A stretch of 64,000 nucleotides of DNA from the NCBI GenBank assembly GCA_963662155.1, contig OY759261.1, positions 46,257,411 to 46,321,410 of the forward strand, in the 5' to 3' direction. Under the pieces are notes generated by a model, which searched no databases, was not told where the DNA came from, and saw only the letters and a program-made list of their open reading frames with translations. The stretch's first letter is position 1; each line of letters starts with the position of its first letter. The position numbers and the translations under genes are program-made. This stretch comes from Lamellibrachia columna. Its lineage: Eukaryota; Annelida; Polychaeta; Sabellida; Siboglinidae. Shown piece by piece: positions 11,334-22,905 of the stretch.

Positions 11334-11481
11334 AAACACCACTTCGTCTCATTCCATTTAACATACTAAATATTTTACGCGTGTGACTCGCTCGAAGTCG
11401 ATGTTACCATCAGTTGTGATAACACGTCGTTCTGTTTGCCACGGAATCGTACGCCCTCCGCAGTGCAGTAGACGTAAGAAC

Positions 11482-11575
11482 ATGGTGACATCCCAAGCTA
11501 TGGCGACGATGACTTCAACAGTTTTGTTCTTACTGGTGACGGTCGGTCTGCAGATTAGTACAAGTAACGCTACAG
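11482..11575 (+). CDS. Signal-peptide first exon, probably of the FTP-lectin gene
   Basis: An ATG at 11482 (alternatives at 11500 and 11509) opens a frame whose core TSTVLFLLVTVGLQISTSNA is a typical secretory signal with a small-residue cleavage region. The coding frame breaks at ACAG|GTAGG, a good 5' splice site, leaving the intron in phase 1. The next strong exon on this strand (31444) begins after a TTGCAG acceptor and needs exactly one preceding base, so the two are phase compatible. If joined, the mature protein would begin just before the NIALGKPA stretch of an FTP domain, as expected for fucolectins. The nearly 20-kb intron, filled with LINEs and satellite, makes the link inference. 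A signal exon for another gene is possible. Confidence 0.6.
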
Positions 11576-12100
11576 GTAGGATTACTTTCTCGTTTTAATA
11601 TGCAACGAAACAGACAGAAATGAAATTGGTGTTGGCGAAATAATTGATGCTACACAACGACAACGCTCCAATATTTCAACGCAGCGAGATTGCAAATACT
11701 ATACAAGTGTTAAACTATATATTTATTTTCACAGTGAATAAGATGGAATGTTGGTAGTTGTATTTTGTGTCTGTCTGACTCCGGACAGACAGCCTTTTAT
11801 AATAAAGCCAATGCTCAACAACAAAACAAACAATAATTATTGGTAACAGGTGGCGCCCTGGTGGGCGTGTCTTATTTCGCAATTCCGTGCCATTTTTGAT
11901 GGAGCTTGTAACTCATAAATCTCCCCCGAATACACTGAGATGCTACACAGGTTATATTTACAGTATCTACTACGAGTGGGATAGACACCACTGGAGACAT
12001 ATCGTATGCACAGTTAATGGAAGCCGTCCTCCGGACGACTAGATGATATGATGATGCGTTTATCGTGAAATCAGCCCATGTCTCTTTTAGGTTGTTGAGA
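11576..12100. other. Putative intron sequence, nothing recognised
   Basis: Begins with the GTAGG donor. No protein motif or repeat is recognised in this stretch. Confidence 0.4.
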
Positions 12101-12109
12101 TGTTGGGAC

Positions 12110-12920
12110 AAATTAGTCAGTATTTCGGTATTGTAGTAGCATATATGATGATATGCTTAGCCTATCGGACAATGCCGACTAACAACATAGCTACTTAGCA
12201 TCCACAACCAACTGTTGACGAAATGGAATTGATCACTTATTATTGATTTGACTAACCTTGTATATCGACCCGCTTCTGAGCTAATAATATGTGACGCTAT
12301 ATACATTGCATGTATTGTATTGTGTTGTCTTGGGCCATTATTTGTATAATATATTAATACCTACGAAGAGACAAAGCAACCCTGTTGTGCTCTGAACGTC
12401 TTTGTGTCGTTCATAGGTTTCAACAGTGTTGCTTTCGGGCAAGAAATAACGCTTTTTTCCTTCGTCCCGCATTCCCACTTTTTTTTTTACTAAATGTCCA
12501 GCATTTTTGTAATGTTCCAAAAGTGAACACAAGTCACGGTAAAATCGACATATTTATTGCGAACCAGGCCATTATGGCATATCTTATTTATTTGGTCTAA
12601 AGTGAGGTCACATTTTGTCGCGCGAACGAGAGCGTTACATAAAAATGACGATCCGTAAACAATACGTGACAACGAAAAAAACACTCTAAACAACGACGAC
12701 AGTTGAGAGGACAGGGTGTTGCAGCTCTAGTGGAGGAGGGTTTTTCTCAATTTGGTGGAGGAGGGTGTTTCCCGCTTTAGTAGAGGAGGGTGTTGCCCGC
12801 TATTCATAAACACTTTCCCGCTTTATCATGAGTACTTTCAAGATAACTATGCATTGAAAGTATAAGTAGAACACGATACACTCGTTTTGTTATCAACCTA
12901 TTTTAAGTCTCTCACGAGCT
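12110..12920. repeat. Dispersed repeat B, copy 2
   Basis: Matches the 8930-9800 region in order and orientation: a 5' block near 12300-12430, a reduced minisatellite at 12715-12800, two CATGA/CATAA-CACTTTCCCGC units near 12800-12835, and a tail with CTC(A/T)CGAGC-like words. The minisatellite is far shorter than in copy 1, showing array length change within the family. Confidence 0.55.
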
Positions 12921-13309
12921 TAAATGCTTACTCTCTGTCAACAAACATATGCAATTATATGTCTTTGTTGGGGACAAGTAGTGTGTTCCTTATGCACCAC
13001 CTGAAAATTTCCAACTGTTCCCTTCGCACGGGCTATGCCCCATTCCTAAGTGCTCACGTGACACAAACAGGATCGTCTCCGCCATTTTATTAAAACAGAA
13101 GCACTCAATTTCGCCGTCATTTGTGTTGCAGTATTTTACATGGCGTGTCGTAGGTGAGACACGTTCTTGTTCGTGAACAGCTTAAGAGCTATTCCGTCTT
13201 GTTTCGACGGTGAGTGCTGCCTAAATCTGTTGTGATATTGTGTAGTCATGGTGGCCTATTGACCTATACATTTAGTCGGCTAGCTTGGGCGTGAACGAGT
13301 CTCTTCATA

Positions 13310-13512
13310 ATGGACGAATGTCCCTCGGAGCTCACACGTATCGCGTTCGTGGGTAATTTCATTACGCATAGGCATAACATTATATCTGCGGGCCTGAACC
13401 CCAGATTGTATGTCCAGCTGTGCGGGGTCAAGCCGGTGTCTGTTTTTCCTTTGTGCAAAATGTCGTACCCGAGCTTCGTGCGGGTAAAACGTATTTTCCA
13501 AATCGGCGGTAA
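13310..13512 (+). pseudogene. Possible SGNH-hydrolase-like fragment of a transposon ORF
   Basis: An ATG-led frame contains [16 protein letters not shown] followed by a basic segment. It resembles the first block (F-x-G-H/D-S-x-x-R) of SGNH/GDSL-like domains found in open frames of some animal retroelements. The diagnostic Ser is not present, and the frame runs into CA and TA microsatellites. Recognition is from pattern only; it may be an unrelated short frame. Confidence 0.25.
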
Positions 13513-13544
13513 TAATAATAATGCTTTCTTTCAGACAAAAGCCC

Positions 13545-13974
<430 letters not shown>

Positions 13975-13975
<1 letters not shown>

Positions 13976-16212
13976 GTTGCACGAATATTTGCTTTACCCC
14001 ATCATCTGTTGTAGTGTTGGATTTGGGATTGGTTGGATCTGTATTTAATTTACCAATTCCTGGTTTGATTGTAGTTTGGGATTTAAAATATTGCCAAAAG
14101 GGTTTTGGGTTCTTTTTTGTTAGATTAACTATATTTCTTTCAAACTCCTTTCGAAGTTGTCGTGTTAAAGCTCTGACTTTGTTTCTACTTTTGCAGTACT
14201 CTAAATATTTCTTCCCATCTCTTGTTTCCATATATCTTTTCCATACTCTATTTTTATGCTTAATCAGATGTCTAGTTTTGGCATTCAGAGGAAAGTTTCC
14301 CTTCCTGCGTTTAGTGATCTCTTTCTTAGTGTAGTTTTAATTCTGTGTTTAGGATTTCCCATTGTCTATTTACATTAGTGTCTGAATCCTTAACTTTGGT
14401 TTTCCAATTAATTTTGAGAAAAAAAATCCTCATTCTATCAAAATCTGCATTTCTGTAATACTTTCATCTTTTAGTGTAATTATTTAGTTTGATTGTACAC
14501 ATAATTTCAAAAGTTAATATACAGTGGTCGCTTCTTCCGAATGGGTTGAAGTTTTCTACATCTCCTATGATTTCATCATCATTTGATATAGTTAAATCTA
14601 AAACATTTGGGTTATTTGAACCTCTGCCTCTGGTTGGGTCTGTCACATGTTGAGGCATAAATGCATATCTTAAACATTCTACAAATTAAAAATTTATGTT
14701 GTTAGGATTGTTAGATGTAGTTGTACAATTTTTTCCAATTTATGTCAGAGAGGTTGAAATCTCCAACAGTTATAATGTGTGAGTAATTTTAGATGTGATG
14801 TTGTTTTAATCACAAGTTCTTCATTGTTATCAGCTGACCCAGAATCAAGTTTCCTTTTATTAGTAAGTTTTAATTCTACAAATAGACATTCCTTGAATGA
14901 CATGTTCAGATTAACTTTTTCTGCTGGTAAGGAATTGTCAATGTATATATTATGATTTCTCTCCCTTCTTGGCTTTCAATATTCTTGGAAAATATTTTAG
15001 ATCCCTTTATGGAGAATTCTGGGGTGGTAACTAGACATTTGGTTTTTTAGCTTTTACCTTATTTATCATTATTATGTTAGGTTTTAAATCTCTGATTCTC
15101 AATTCAAATTCATTTTGTTTGTTTCTAAGCTGGTCAGCATTTAGATAAAGCACTTAATACCACTTATTTCTTTTAGTTCAGGATATAGTATGTTGTTGGT
15201 TGCTTAACCTGTTTTTGGTGCTTGGTTAATTAATGTTTTTTTTCTGATTTTCTTTATTTTTCGGTCCTAATGTGGCCCTCTCACCCTGAACAGGTAGTTT
15301 CCCGTTTTGTCTGCTGCTTCTTGCTTTTTAGCTTTTTAGTTTTTGTTTATTCCTCTCTCTCCTGTTTGTTTTTTTCGTGATCGATCTTTACGTTTTTAAA
15401 AATCTTACTTTCTTTGAGGTGGGAAAATTTCCTGAGGAGACCATGTTTCTTTTCGTTTACGGATAGTGTTATTAACACTGGTCTAATTTTATCATTATTG
15501 GCTTCTCCTAGTCTACGAAGCTCAGTGATATCTGTGTCTACACAGTCTTTATTTACCTCAGTGCATAATTCCAATACTGATTCCCTATCGTGCTTGAGTC
15601 TGTTAGATTTAAGTTGTGAATTTGACTCAGGAAGGTTAAACACTATGACATTGTTTAGTCTTTTATCTCTCTCCTTGGTTTCCATTGTTTGATCCTTGAC
15701 TACCTCCATAACTTCATTAATGACTTTATCTGGGGGTTTTTTATGTTGGCTTTTTTAATCATTTCGACAACTCTTGTCTCGTCGACTTTTGCTTTGATGT
15801 CTACTTTCAGCTGGTTAATCCTATGTTCAACCTTTTTATGGAATTCCTCGCATCGTTCTTCAAACTGTTTTTCAATTTTAACGTATTTCATCACTTTCGC
15901 ATCGCATGTTGGGCAGAACCAGTGTACGTGTTCTTTCTCATTCATTATCTTGTATTCCATTTATGTCATGTTTATACATTTTATACAAAAATGCTTGTGA
16001 CAGTATTCACATACTACTAGCGTGTGGTTGTCACTCTCAAATCTTATTTTGCAGCCCTGACATATCCATACTTCATAATTTTCTAATTTGAGACGTCAGA
16101 CGCTAAGTCTTCACCCTCATTGTCTCTTTTAGCTTTGCTTTCTTTACGTTTATCTTGTACACTAACCCACTCACAGTCATTTGTGGTTTTTGATTGTTTG
16201 CGCCCAGCCATA
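13975..16212 (-). mobile_element. CR1/L2-like LINE, 5' part (PHD-finger ORF1 and endonuclease), 3' truncated
   Basis: On the minus strand ORF1 opens near 16212 (MAGRKQSKTTND). After a frameshift it encodes a PHD-type zinc finger, with WICQGC near the start, CEYCHKHFCIKC in the middle and a final HWFCPTC. A predicted coiled-coil stretch (EKQFEERCEEFHKKVEHRIN) and an ORF1 C-terminal domain (near 15709-15347, NNVIVFNLPES) follow. ORF2 is represented by the end of an endonuclease (GRSDHCILTF, with the catalytic SDH) near 14580-14510 and by the linker before reverse transcriptase ([22 protein letters not shown]) near 14230-14000. The reverse transcriptase is absent because the element ends at a (TA)n array. 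One TAA and several frameshifts make it inactive. ORF1 PHD fingers are known in CR1/L2-group elements; exact clade was not determined. Confidence 0.85.
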
Positions 16213-16826
16213 TGTCCTGCCTACCTTATTGAATTGAAGTGTAATTGATTTTATTTAAGTTGCTTACCGTGCTGTGCAGGGAATCAAGGCAGTGCCAGGA
16301 AAAGTGAACATAGACAGTTGTAAGGAACTGATAAATAATTTGAATAGCATCACTTGCGAACCTGTCCAGCTGGCGAGAGATATATTGCGGATCATCCGTG
16401 ATTTCGTGAGACAAAGTAGCGTTTTATAAGTTGTCATCGGTCAGTTGTTCCGTCGCTTCTGTTCGTCGCCTTTGTCGAGGCGGTCATCTGTCACTGTCAG
16501 GCATCGCATGTTGGTCCCTGATGGTTCGGCCCACGGTGACGGTTGGTTCGGCCCACTTCGCTGAAAACCGCGTCGCTATTGATTTCAGCTACGGCTGATT
16601 CGGCTTAAGCTAGTAGCACAGTTGTAAGCGGCGGAATAGAACACCGCAAGGGGTTATATTTAGAGCAACGGCCGCGGTCAAGGTCACATAGCGTAATCAT
16701 GTCAACCGGAAGTCAGACAAGCGGCTAGAGTTCGACTGGGCATTTCACGTGTACAGCGTAACATTTTCAGCATTCCACGCTATTGTAATCGTTATTTCTC
16801 AATACAATAGTGTACACGAAGCATTG
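16213..16826. other. GC-richer flank, nothing recognised
   Basis: Contains two nearby copies of GGTTCGGCCCAC (about 16523 and 16548) and CpG-rich stretches. It could be the 5' untranslated region of the minus-strand LINE or a promoter for the THAP exon to the right. Confidence 0.35.
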
Positions 16827-17073
16827 CTGTTACGGGACATGCAGCGCGACAGTCTGTACGCTGACAGATCGGACATGCAACGAGTTTCCTGCATACATTT
16901 CTCTAAACCAAAAACCTAACGCGAGAAATGCGAAAAGTGGATTCGGCGTTGTGGATGGCCGCATGAACAATTCGATGTCGCCCGGGTGCAGAAAATGACG
17001 TTTATACGCAGAAAATATTTTGTTAGTGGATCATCATCCAGATCCTATTCTAGTTACAGCTTGCCCCCAAGAA
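16827..17073 (+). pseudogene. THAP-domain exon, frameshifted
   Basis: The exon starts KHCCYGTC, the zinc-binding opening of a THAP domain subtype common in animal transposon-derived proteins. After a +1 shift it continues with a FSKPKT...REKCEKWIRRCG-type stretch and PHEQFDVARVQKMTF, matching the spacing of the middle of such domains. The C-terminal Cys-x2-His pair of the C2CH site is degraded to R-x2-Y. The exon ends at GAA|GTAAGT, a strong donor at 17074. THAP domains bind DNA through the zinc site. This copy has a stop and a frameshift, so it is probably a dead transposase or transcription factor exon. Confidence 0.6.
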
Positions 17074-17375
17074 GTAAGTACATATATAACAGTTTGGTGC
17101 AACGGTAATATTTCCGGGTGAAGCATATTTAGTACTTGTTCTACTAGCAGTAGTACAACTAGCAGTATTACAAGTACCAGTACGTTTTTTTCTTTAGACT
17201 TACAAAAGCAAGCGTAAATGCTATGTTATAAGCGAGTAAAAAAAATTACTAAACACTTAACTAAAAACGGTTGGGTTTAGTCCAGCTGGTGAAATGAGAT
17301 CAAGCAACCCCCCAAATCATATGCCTAAGGTTTAACGTAAGAGAAGCGTATTGTGAATACCATTTTGTTCATGTT

Positions 17376-17640
17376 CTAGCAGAACGATGCGAATGAGAAC
17401 GCTAAGCAAAATGTGGCTGCTATCATTAAATTATTTGTATCTAAAAAAAATTTATATCTTTACATACATCATGGCGGCTACATTAATAGGCTAAGAAATT
17501 CATGCGGGAACCAAGAAAACCCCAAACAACACGTACAACTAGCACTCCTGCCTCATAGAAAGAGAACAATACTTGACAATGAGTTGAGTGCAGCTGAAAC
17601 ACTGCTCGCTTCTTCTGAGATATCGCTAGAGTTATTAAAG
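17376..17640 (+). CDS. Possible second exon of the THAP gene
   Basis: An open frame runs from an acceptor (TTCTAG, ending 17375) to a donor (AAAG|GTAAACG near 17641) and encodes about 88 residues with no recognised domain. It contains a basic middle and an acidic, Leu-rich end (LSAAETLLASSEISLELLK). The position, 300 bp after the THAP donor, suggests it belongs to the same gene. No independent support was found. Confidence 0.3.
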
Positions 17641-17809
17641 GTAAACGCGTAAACAAGTCGCACCAATTATAATGGTTGAGGTTTCAGCTTCAATGGTGCA
17701 CATTCCTTTATTCACAACTGATAGAACACATGCTACATAGTGCATATACAATAAGTACAAACCCTCACTTTCCTAATGACTCTATTGTAACGGCGGAATT
17801 ATCAAGAGT

Positions 17810-19735
17810 GTGGTGTGGGGGCAAATAGATGTCCTAGATGCCCCCCGAAGTGGTATGTCAGGTGTTACACTAGATGCCCCCTGTAATGGTCTGTCAGGTG
17901 GTACACTAGATGCCGCCTGTAGCAAGCTGCTAGGTGTTAAACTAGATGTTCAAGCAACTGTAGCTGTCTGTCAGGTCTTACACTAGATGCACTATGCAAC
18001 ACTCTGCCAGGGCTTACACTAGTTGCCTCTTGCATTTGCATGTCAGGTCTTACACTATATGTCCTTTTCCTGTAGCTGTATGTCAGGTCTTACACTAGAT
18101 GCACTATGCAACACTCTGCCAGGGCTTAGACTAGTTGCCTCTTGCATTTGCATGTCAGGTCTTACACTACATGTCCTTTTCCTGTAGCTGTATGTCAGGT
18201 CTTACACTAGATGCACTATGCAACTCTCTGTCAGGGCTTACACTAGTTGCCTCTTGCATTTGTATGCCAGGTCTTACACTACATGTCCTTTTCCTGTAGC
18301 TGTATGTCAGGGCTTACACTAGTTGCCTCTTGCATTTGTATGCCAGGTCTTACACTACATGTCCTTTTCCTGTAGCTGTATGTCAGGTCTTACACTAGAT
18401 GCTCTATGCAACTCTCTGTCAGGGCTTACACTAGTTGCCTCTTGCATTTGTATGCCAGGTCTTACACTACATGTCCTTTTCCTGTAGCTGTATGTCAGGT
18501 CTTACACTAGATGCTCTATGCAACTCTCTGTCAGGGCTTACACTAGTTGCCTCTTGCATTTGTATGCCAGGTCTTACACTACATGTCCTTTTCCTGTAAC
18601 TGTATGTCAGGTCTTACACTAAATGCTCTATGCAACTCTCTGTCAGGGCTTACACTAGTTGCCTCTTGCATTTGCATGTCAGGTCTTACACTACATGTCC
18701 TTTTCCTGTAGCTGTATGTCAGGTCTTACACTAGATGCTTTATGCAACTCTCTGTCAGGGCTTACACTAGTTGCCTCTTGCATTTGCATGTCAGGTCTTA
18801 CACTACATGTCCTTTTCCTGTAGCTGTATGTCAGGTATTACACTAGATGCTTTATGCAACTCTCTGTCAGGGCTTACACTAGTTGCCTCTTGCATTTGCA
18901 TGTCAGGTCTTACACTACATGTCCTTTTCCTGTAGCTGTATGTCAGGTCTTACACTAGATGCACTATGCAACTCTCTGTCAGGGCTTACACTAGTTGCCT
19001 CTTGCATTTGTATGCCAGGTCTTACACTACATATCCTTTTCCTGTAGCTGTCTGTCAGGTCTTACACTAGATGCACTATGCAACTCTCTGTCAGGGCTTA
19101 CACTAGTTGCCTCTTGCATTTGTATGCCAGGTCTTACACTACATGTCATTTTCCTGTAGCTGTATGTCAGGTCTTACACTAGATGCTCTATGCAACTCTC
19201 TGTCAGAGCTTACACTAGTTGCCTCTTGCATTTGCATGTCAGGTCTTACACTACATGTCCTTTTCCTGTAGCTGTATGTCAGGTCTTACACTAGATGCTC
19301 TATGCAAATCTCTGTCAGGGCTTACACTAGTTGCCTCTTGCATTTGCATGTCAAGTCTTACACTACATGTCCTTTTCCTGCAGCTGTATGTCAGGTCTAA
19401 ATGCCTCCTGTATCTGTATATCAGGTCTTAGACTAGATGTTCCGGCAGCTCTTTGTCATGTCTTAAACTAGATGTCCCTTGCAGATGTCATATCTTACAA
19501 TAGATGCCCCCCATAGCTCTCTGTAATTTATCTGATTAGATGCTGCGATTTTCTGTCATGTCTTTCACTAGATGCCCATGTAGCTGTCTGTCAGGTTTTA
19601 CATTAAATGTCCCCACATCTGTATGTCAGGTCTTAGGCTAGATGTTTTTGTCAAGTCTTGTACTAGATGCAACCTGCTGCTGTTTGTCAGGTATTACACT
19701 AGATGGCCCGTGCAATTGCATAGTATGTTAGGTCA
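17810..19735 (+). repeat. 112-bp higher-order satellite built of about 37-bp subunits
   Basis: The core unit is 112 bp and comprises three related subunits, each with TGTCAGG(T/G)CTTACACTA followed by a distinct spacer (GATGCACTATGCAACTC..., GTTGCCTCTTGCATTTG..., CATGTCCTTTTCCTGTAGC...). The middle-subunit word CTTACACTAGTTGCC or a close variant begins at 18013, 18125, 18237, 18313, 18425, 18537, 18649, 18761, 18873, 18985, 19097, 19209 and 19321. That is 13 units at 112-bp steps except one 76-bp step, where one subunit is missing. Both flanks (17810-18000 and 19390-19735) carry single diverged subunits of the same family. Confidence 0.95.
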
Positions 19736-22700
19736 TAATAATAATAATAAGTTTATTTCAACAACATTCACAGTAAACATACAAACACAATTGAATTTTA
19801 AACACCAATAGTACAAGTTGAAAAAGTTGAAAAAAGGCCAAGAAGAAGCGTAATGTTTATGCTGCTTGCTCTATTATTTATAAGTGACACTAAATAATAC
19901 AATTATACAAGTGTAAGTGTTTTTTAAAGAGACTAGTAAAATTTAGTAAAAAGTAAAATTAAAAATTCTGGTGCAATACAATTAATTTTTTTCACCATAA
20001 TTGGGTTACTCATTGTTTACATAGCTGTGCAATACTTGAACGGTATAGTTATTTTTGAAAATAACACTCTTGCAATGAATTAATGAGCTGTCAAGGGAAT
20101 TCCATAACTTTACACCGTTAATTAATATGTACATTATCTTTAGATTAGTGCGTGCATACTGTTGTTTTAACACACAATTTTGTCGGGTCAAATAAACAGG
20201 GTCGTACACAACGAAAAGGTTTTGTATGTTGTTTGGCAATGAATTGATAAATGCCTTATACATAATTTCAGCAGTTTTTAATTTCACCATATCGGGCAAT
20301 TTTAGAATGCGGAGATCATAAAGAACGCTATATGTGTGGTCCAACCTCTGAGCATCACATATTAATCTTACAACCTTTTTATTTAACAAGACTAAGCATT
20401 TTAAGTGTGTTGCATTTGTATTTCCCCATATTTCAGCACAATATATAACGTAAGGCGAAAAGAGATAATACTATAAAATACGTATTCCATGTATACCAAT
20501 TAAGAAACTAGTTGTGTACATAACCGCACAACATTTTGACAGTTTATATTTCAAGAGAGAAATGTATGTTTCCATGTAAATTTGTCATCAATCAATACAA
20601 TACGCGTTCACTGATGTCATTATTACAATAGAACATGTGTTGTCTGCAAATAAAATAAACTTAAACAGTTTTGAAGCATTGGAAATGTCATTGATTTACA
20701 TTATAAATAATTTCGGTCCAAAGAAGGAACTTTGTGGTGCACCACAACACACCCTAGGTACCCCAGAATCACAATTTGTTATATTGAACAAACTGTGATT
20801 TATTTTCTAAATAATTGACTTATATGCTATACCACGTACACCACAGAAATATTATTTTTTTTGGACATTACATCATGATTAACTGTATCGGATGCTTTAT
20901 TGAGATCTATAAATACACCAATATAATATTTTTTTTTCTAGAAAATTAGTAATTTCTTCAACCAATTCTAAAATAGCCTGAGAGTTTATATATTGGATCT
21001 AAACCCACACTGGCTTGTGCAATGTAAATCATACGGATTGAGAAAATGGTCCAATCTAGCATTATATAGTTTATCCAGAATTTTAGAAAATTGCTGTAAT
21101 AAAGAGATAGTTCTTTAATTTGTGAATACACACTTATCCCCGGCCTTAAATACGGGAATAACTTTCGCAATGTTTATTTGGTTGGGAAGCACACCTGTTT
21201 GGAAAGGTACATTGCATATGTGATTTAAGGGGTTTACAATTTCAGTAATAATTGTTTTGACCATGCTCATATTAATAACAGTAAAATCCGCTGATACTTT
21301 GTTTTTAAATTGTTGTAAAGTTTTAATAATTTCTTGCTCATCAACCGGACTCAGAAACATAATCCCATTACTTCCTTTCCCCCAAATAATCATTAATAGA
21401 CACATCCTTGTCAGGTGAAGAAAGGTCTTTTGCTAAGCTAAAGCCAACTTTTATAAAATAATTGTTGAATCCATTTGCGATAGCTTTATTTTCTAATATT
21501 TGTTTGTTGTTACTCACAAAATAAGTAGGGTATTCTGGTGCGTTGAATTGTTTGTTGATGATAGTGTTTAGTATTTGCCAGGTACCCATTACATTATTTT
21601 TCTGCTTCTCTAGCAACTCGCTGCATTAAGTTTTTTCAGAGCACCTAAATAGAGGTGTCAGTTTGTTTTTATATGTTTTGTATTTTAGTTGCGCTTCAGA
21701 AGAATGAGGTATAATAAATACTTTGCACAGCCTCTTTTTCTTTGCACAAGCTCATTTTATTCCATTGGAGAACCATGTTTATTTTGTTAATGCAACTTTT
21801 ATTCAGTACTGTTTTCACTGGGCAATGTTTATTAAACAAATCGATGTACAAATATGTGCAGGAACGTATCATAAACATGATTTATATAACTGGTGTTTAG
21901 AACATCATCCCATGATTGGAAATGTTGCTCTTTTCTAAACGAAGCTAATCTATCTTCATTTATTATTATTACATGATTAACCTATTTTTGTACATTTCTG
22001 TTTATTTTATATTAATATATTGTAAAGATTGGTAAGTGGTCACTAATGTCATTAATTAATATACCAAGTAAGGTGCTGTTGAAGTTCGTTAGAAACATAT
22101 TATCAATTAGGGTAGCTGAGTTATCTGTGATGCTGGTGGGCTTATCAATGCTTATCAAAGGAAATGCTTGGTATTGCTATATAATTGTCATGCTGTAACA
22201 AATATATATTGAAATCACCACATACAAATATTGTTTTGGCCGATTTGGCGCCCATAAAATACTTTCTAGTTTCTCACAAATGTTTTCTATGTTTGACCAT
22301 GGTGTTCTATTGACACAGTTGATAATAACATTCCAATAACTCTTTATATATGATTCCACTGAAACGCATTCAAAGATATGTTCTGCTCTCATCGATTGGT
22401 TTCAAGTAACTTGCAAGACATCTCTTTCCTTGTGTATATTGCAACACCTCTTTGATCACACCTAGTACAATGATAACCATTGTAATTGTTTATATTATAG
22501 TCATTGATTAGGTCTAGTTCAACCCAATTCTTAGATATGGCGATGATGTCAAATAATTATGCAGATGTATGCAATTATGCAAATTATGCAATTATGCAAT
22601 TATGCAGATCAAGTTATCCGTAGGTAGTCTCTAATTTTGTTGAAGTTAGCTTTAAGACTTCTAGAATTAAAGTGTACGAATGACATCCCTACCCTTCGCT

Positions 22701-22905
22701 TTAATAATGTTGTTTTTGAATTGCGTGTCAGTGTAGTATTCAAATGCTAATTTTGTTTGTAGAAATTGTTGTTTGGGTCATCAGAATACTTGAACAAGTT
22801 CCCATTAATTGGGACCATTAATTTGATTAACTAATGTATGAACATCAAAATTTCATCAACAGAAGAATTTTCAAATATAAATTCATCATCGCTTATATTC
22901 TGAAA
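19736..22905 (-). mobile_element. CR1-like LINE ORF2 (endonuclease and reverse transcriptase), decayed
   Basis: Read on the minus strand from about 22905: an acidic lead-in; an endonuclease start (GMSFVHFNSRSLKANFNKIR near 22690; DIIAISKNWVELD near 22540); the linker (KNNVMGTWQILNTIINKQF near 21600); reverse-transcriptase motif 1 (INIAKVIPVFKAGD near 21170); and the C-terminal region (KKVVRLICDAQRLDHTYSVL near 20390). The 3' end is an (AAT)n-type tail at about 19738-19750, placed in the flank of the 112-bp satellite. Frameshifts and stops are numerous. The catalytic YADD box is not preserved in a readable frame. Confidence 0.85.
22550..22612. repeat. ATTATGCA-type minisatellite inside a LINE endonuclease
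   Basis: About six imperfect AATTATGCA units interrupt the endonuclease reading frame between the segments ending KIRDYL and starting DIIAIS. The array therefore expanded within, or was inserted into, coding sequence of the LINE. Confidence 0.8.
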
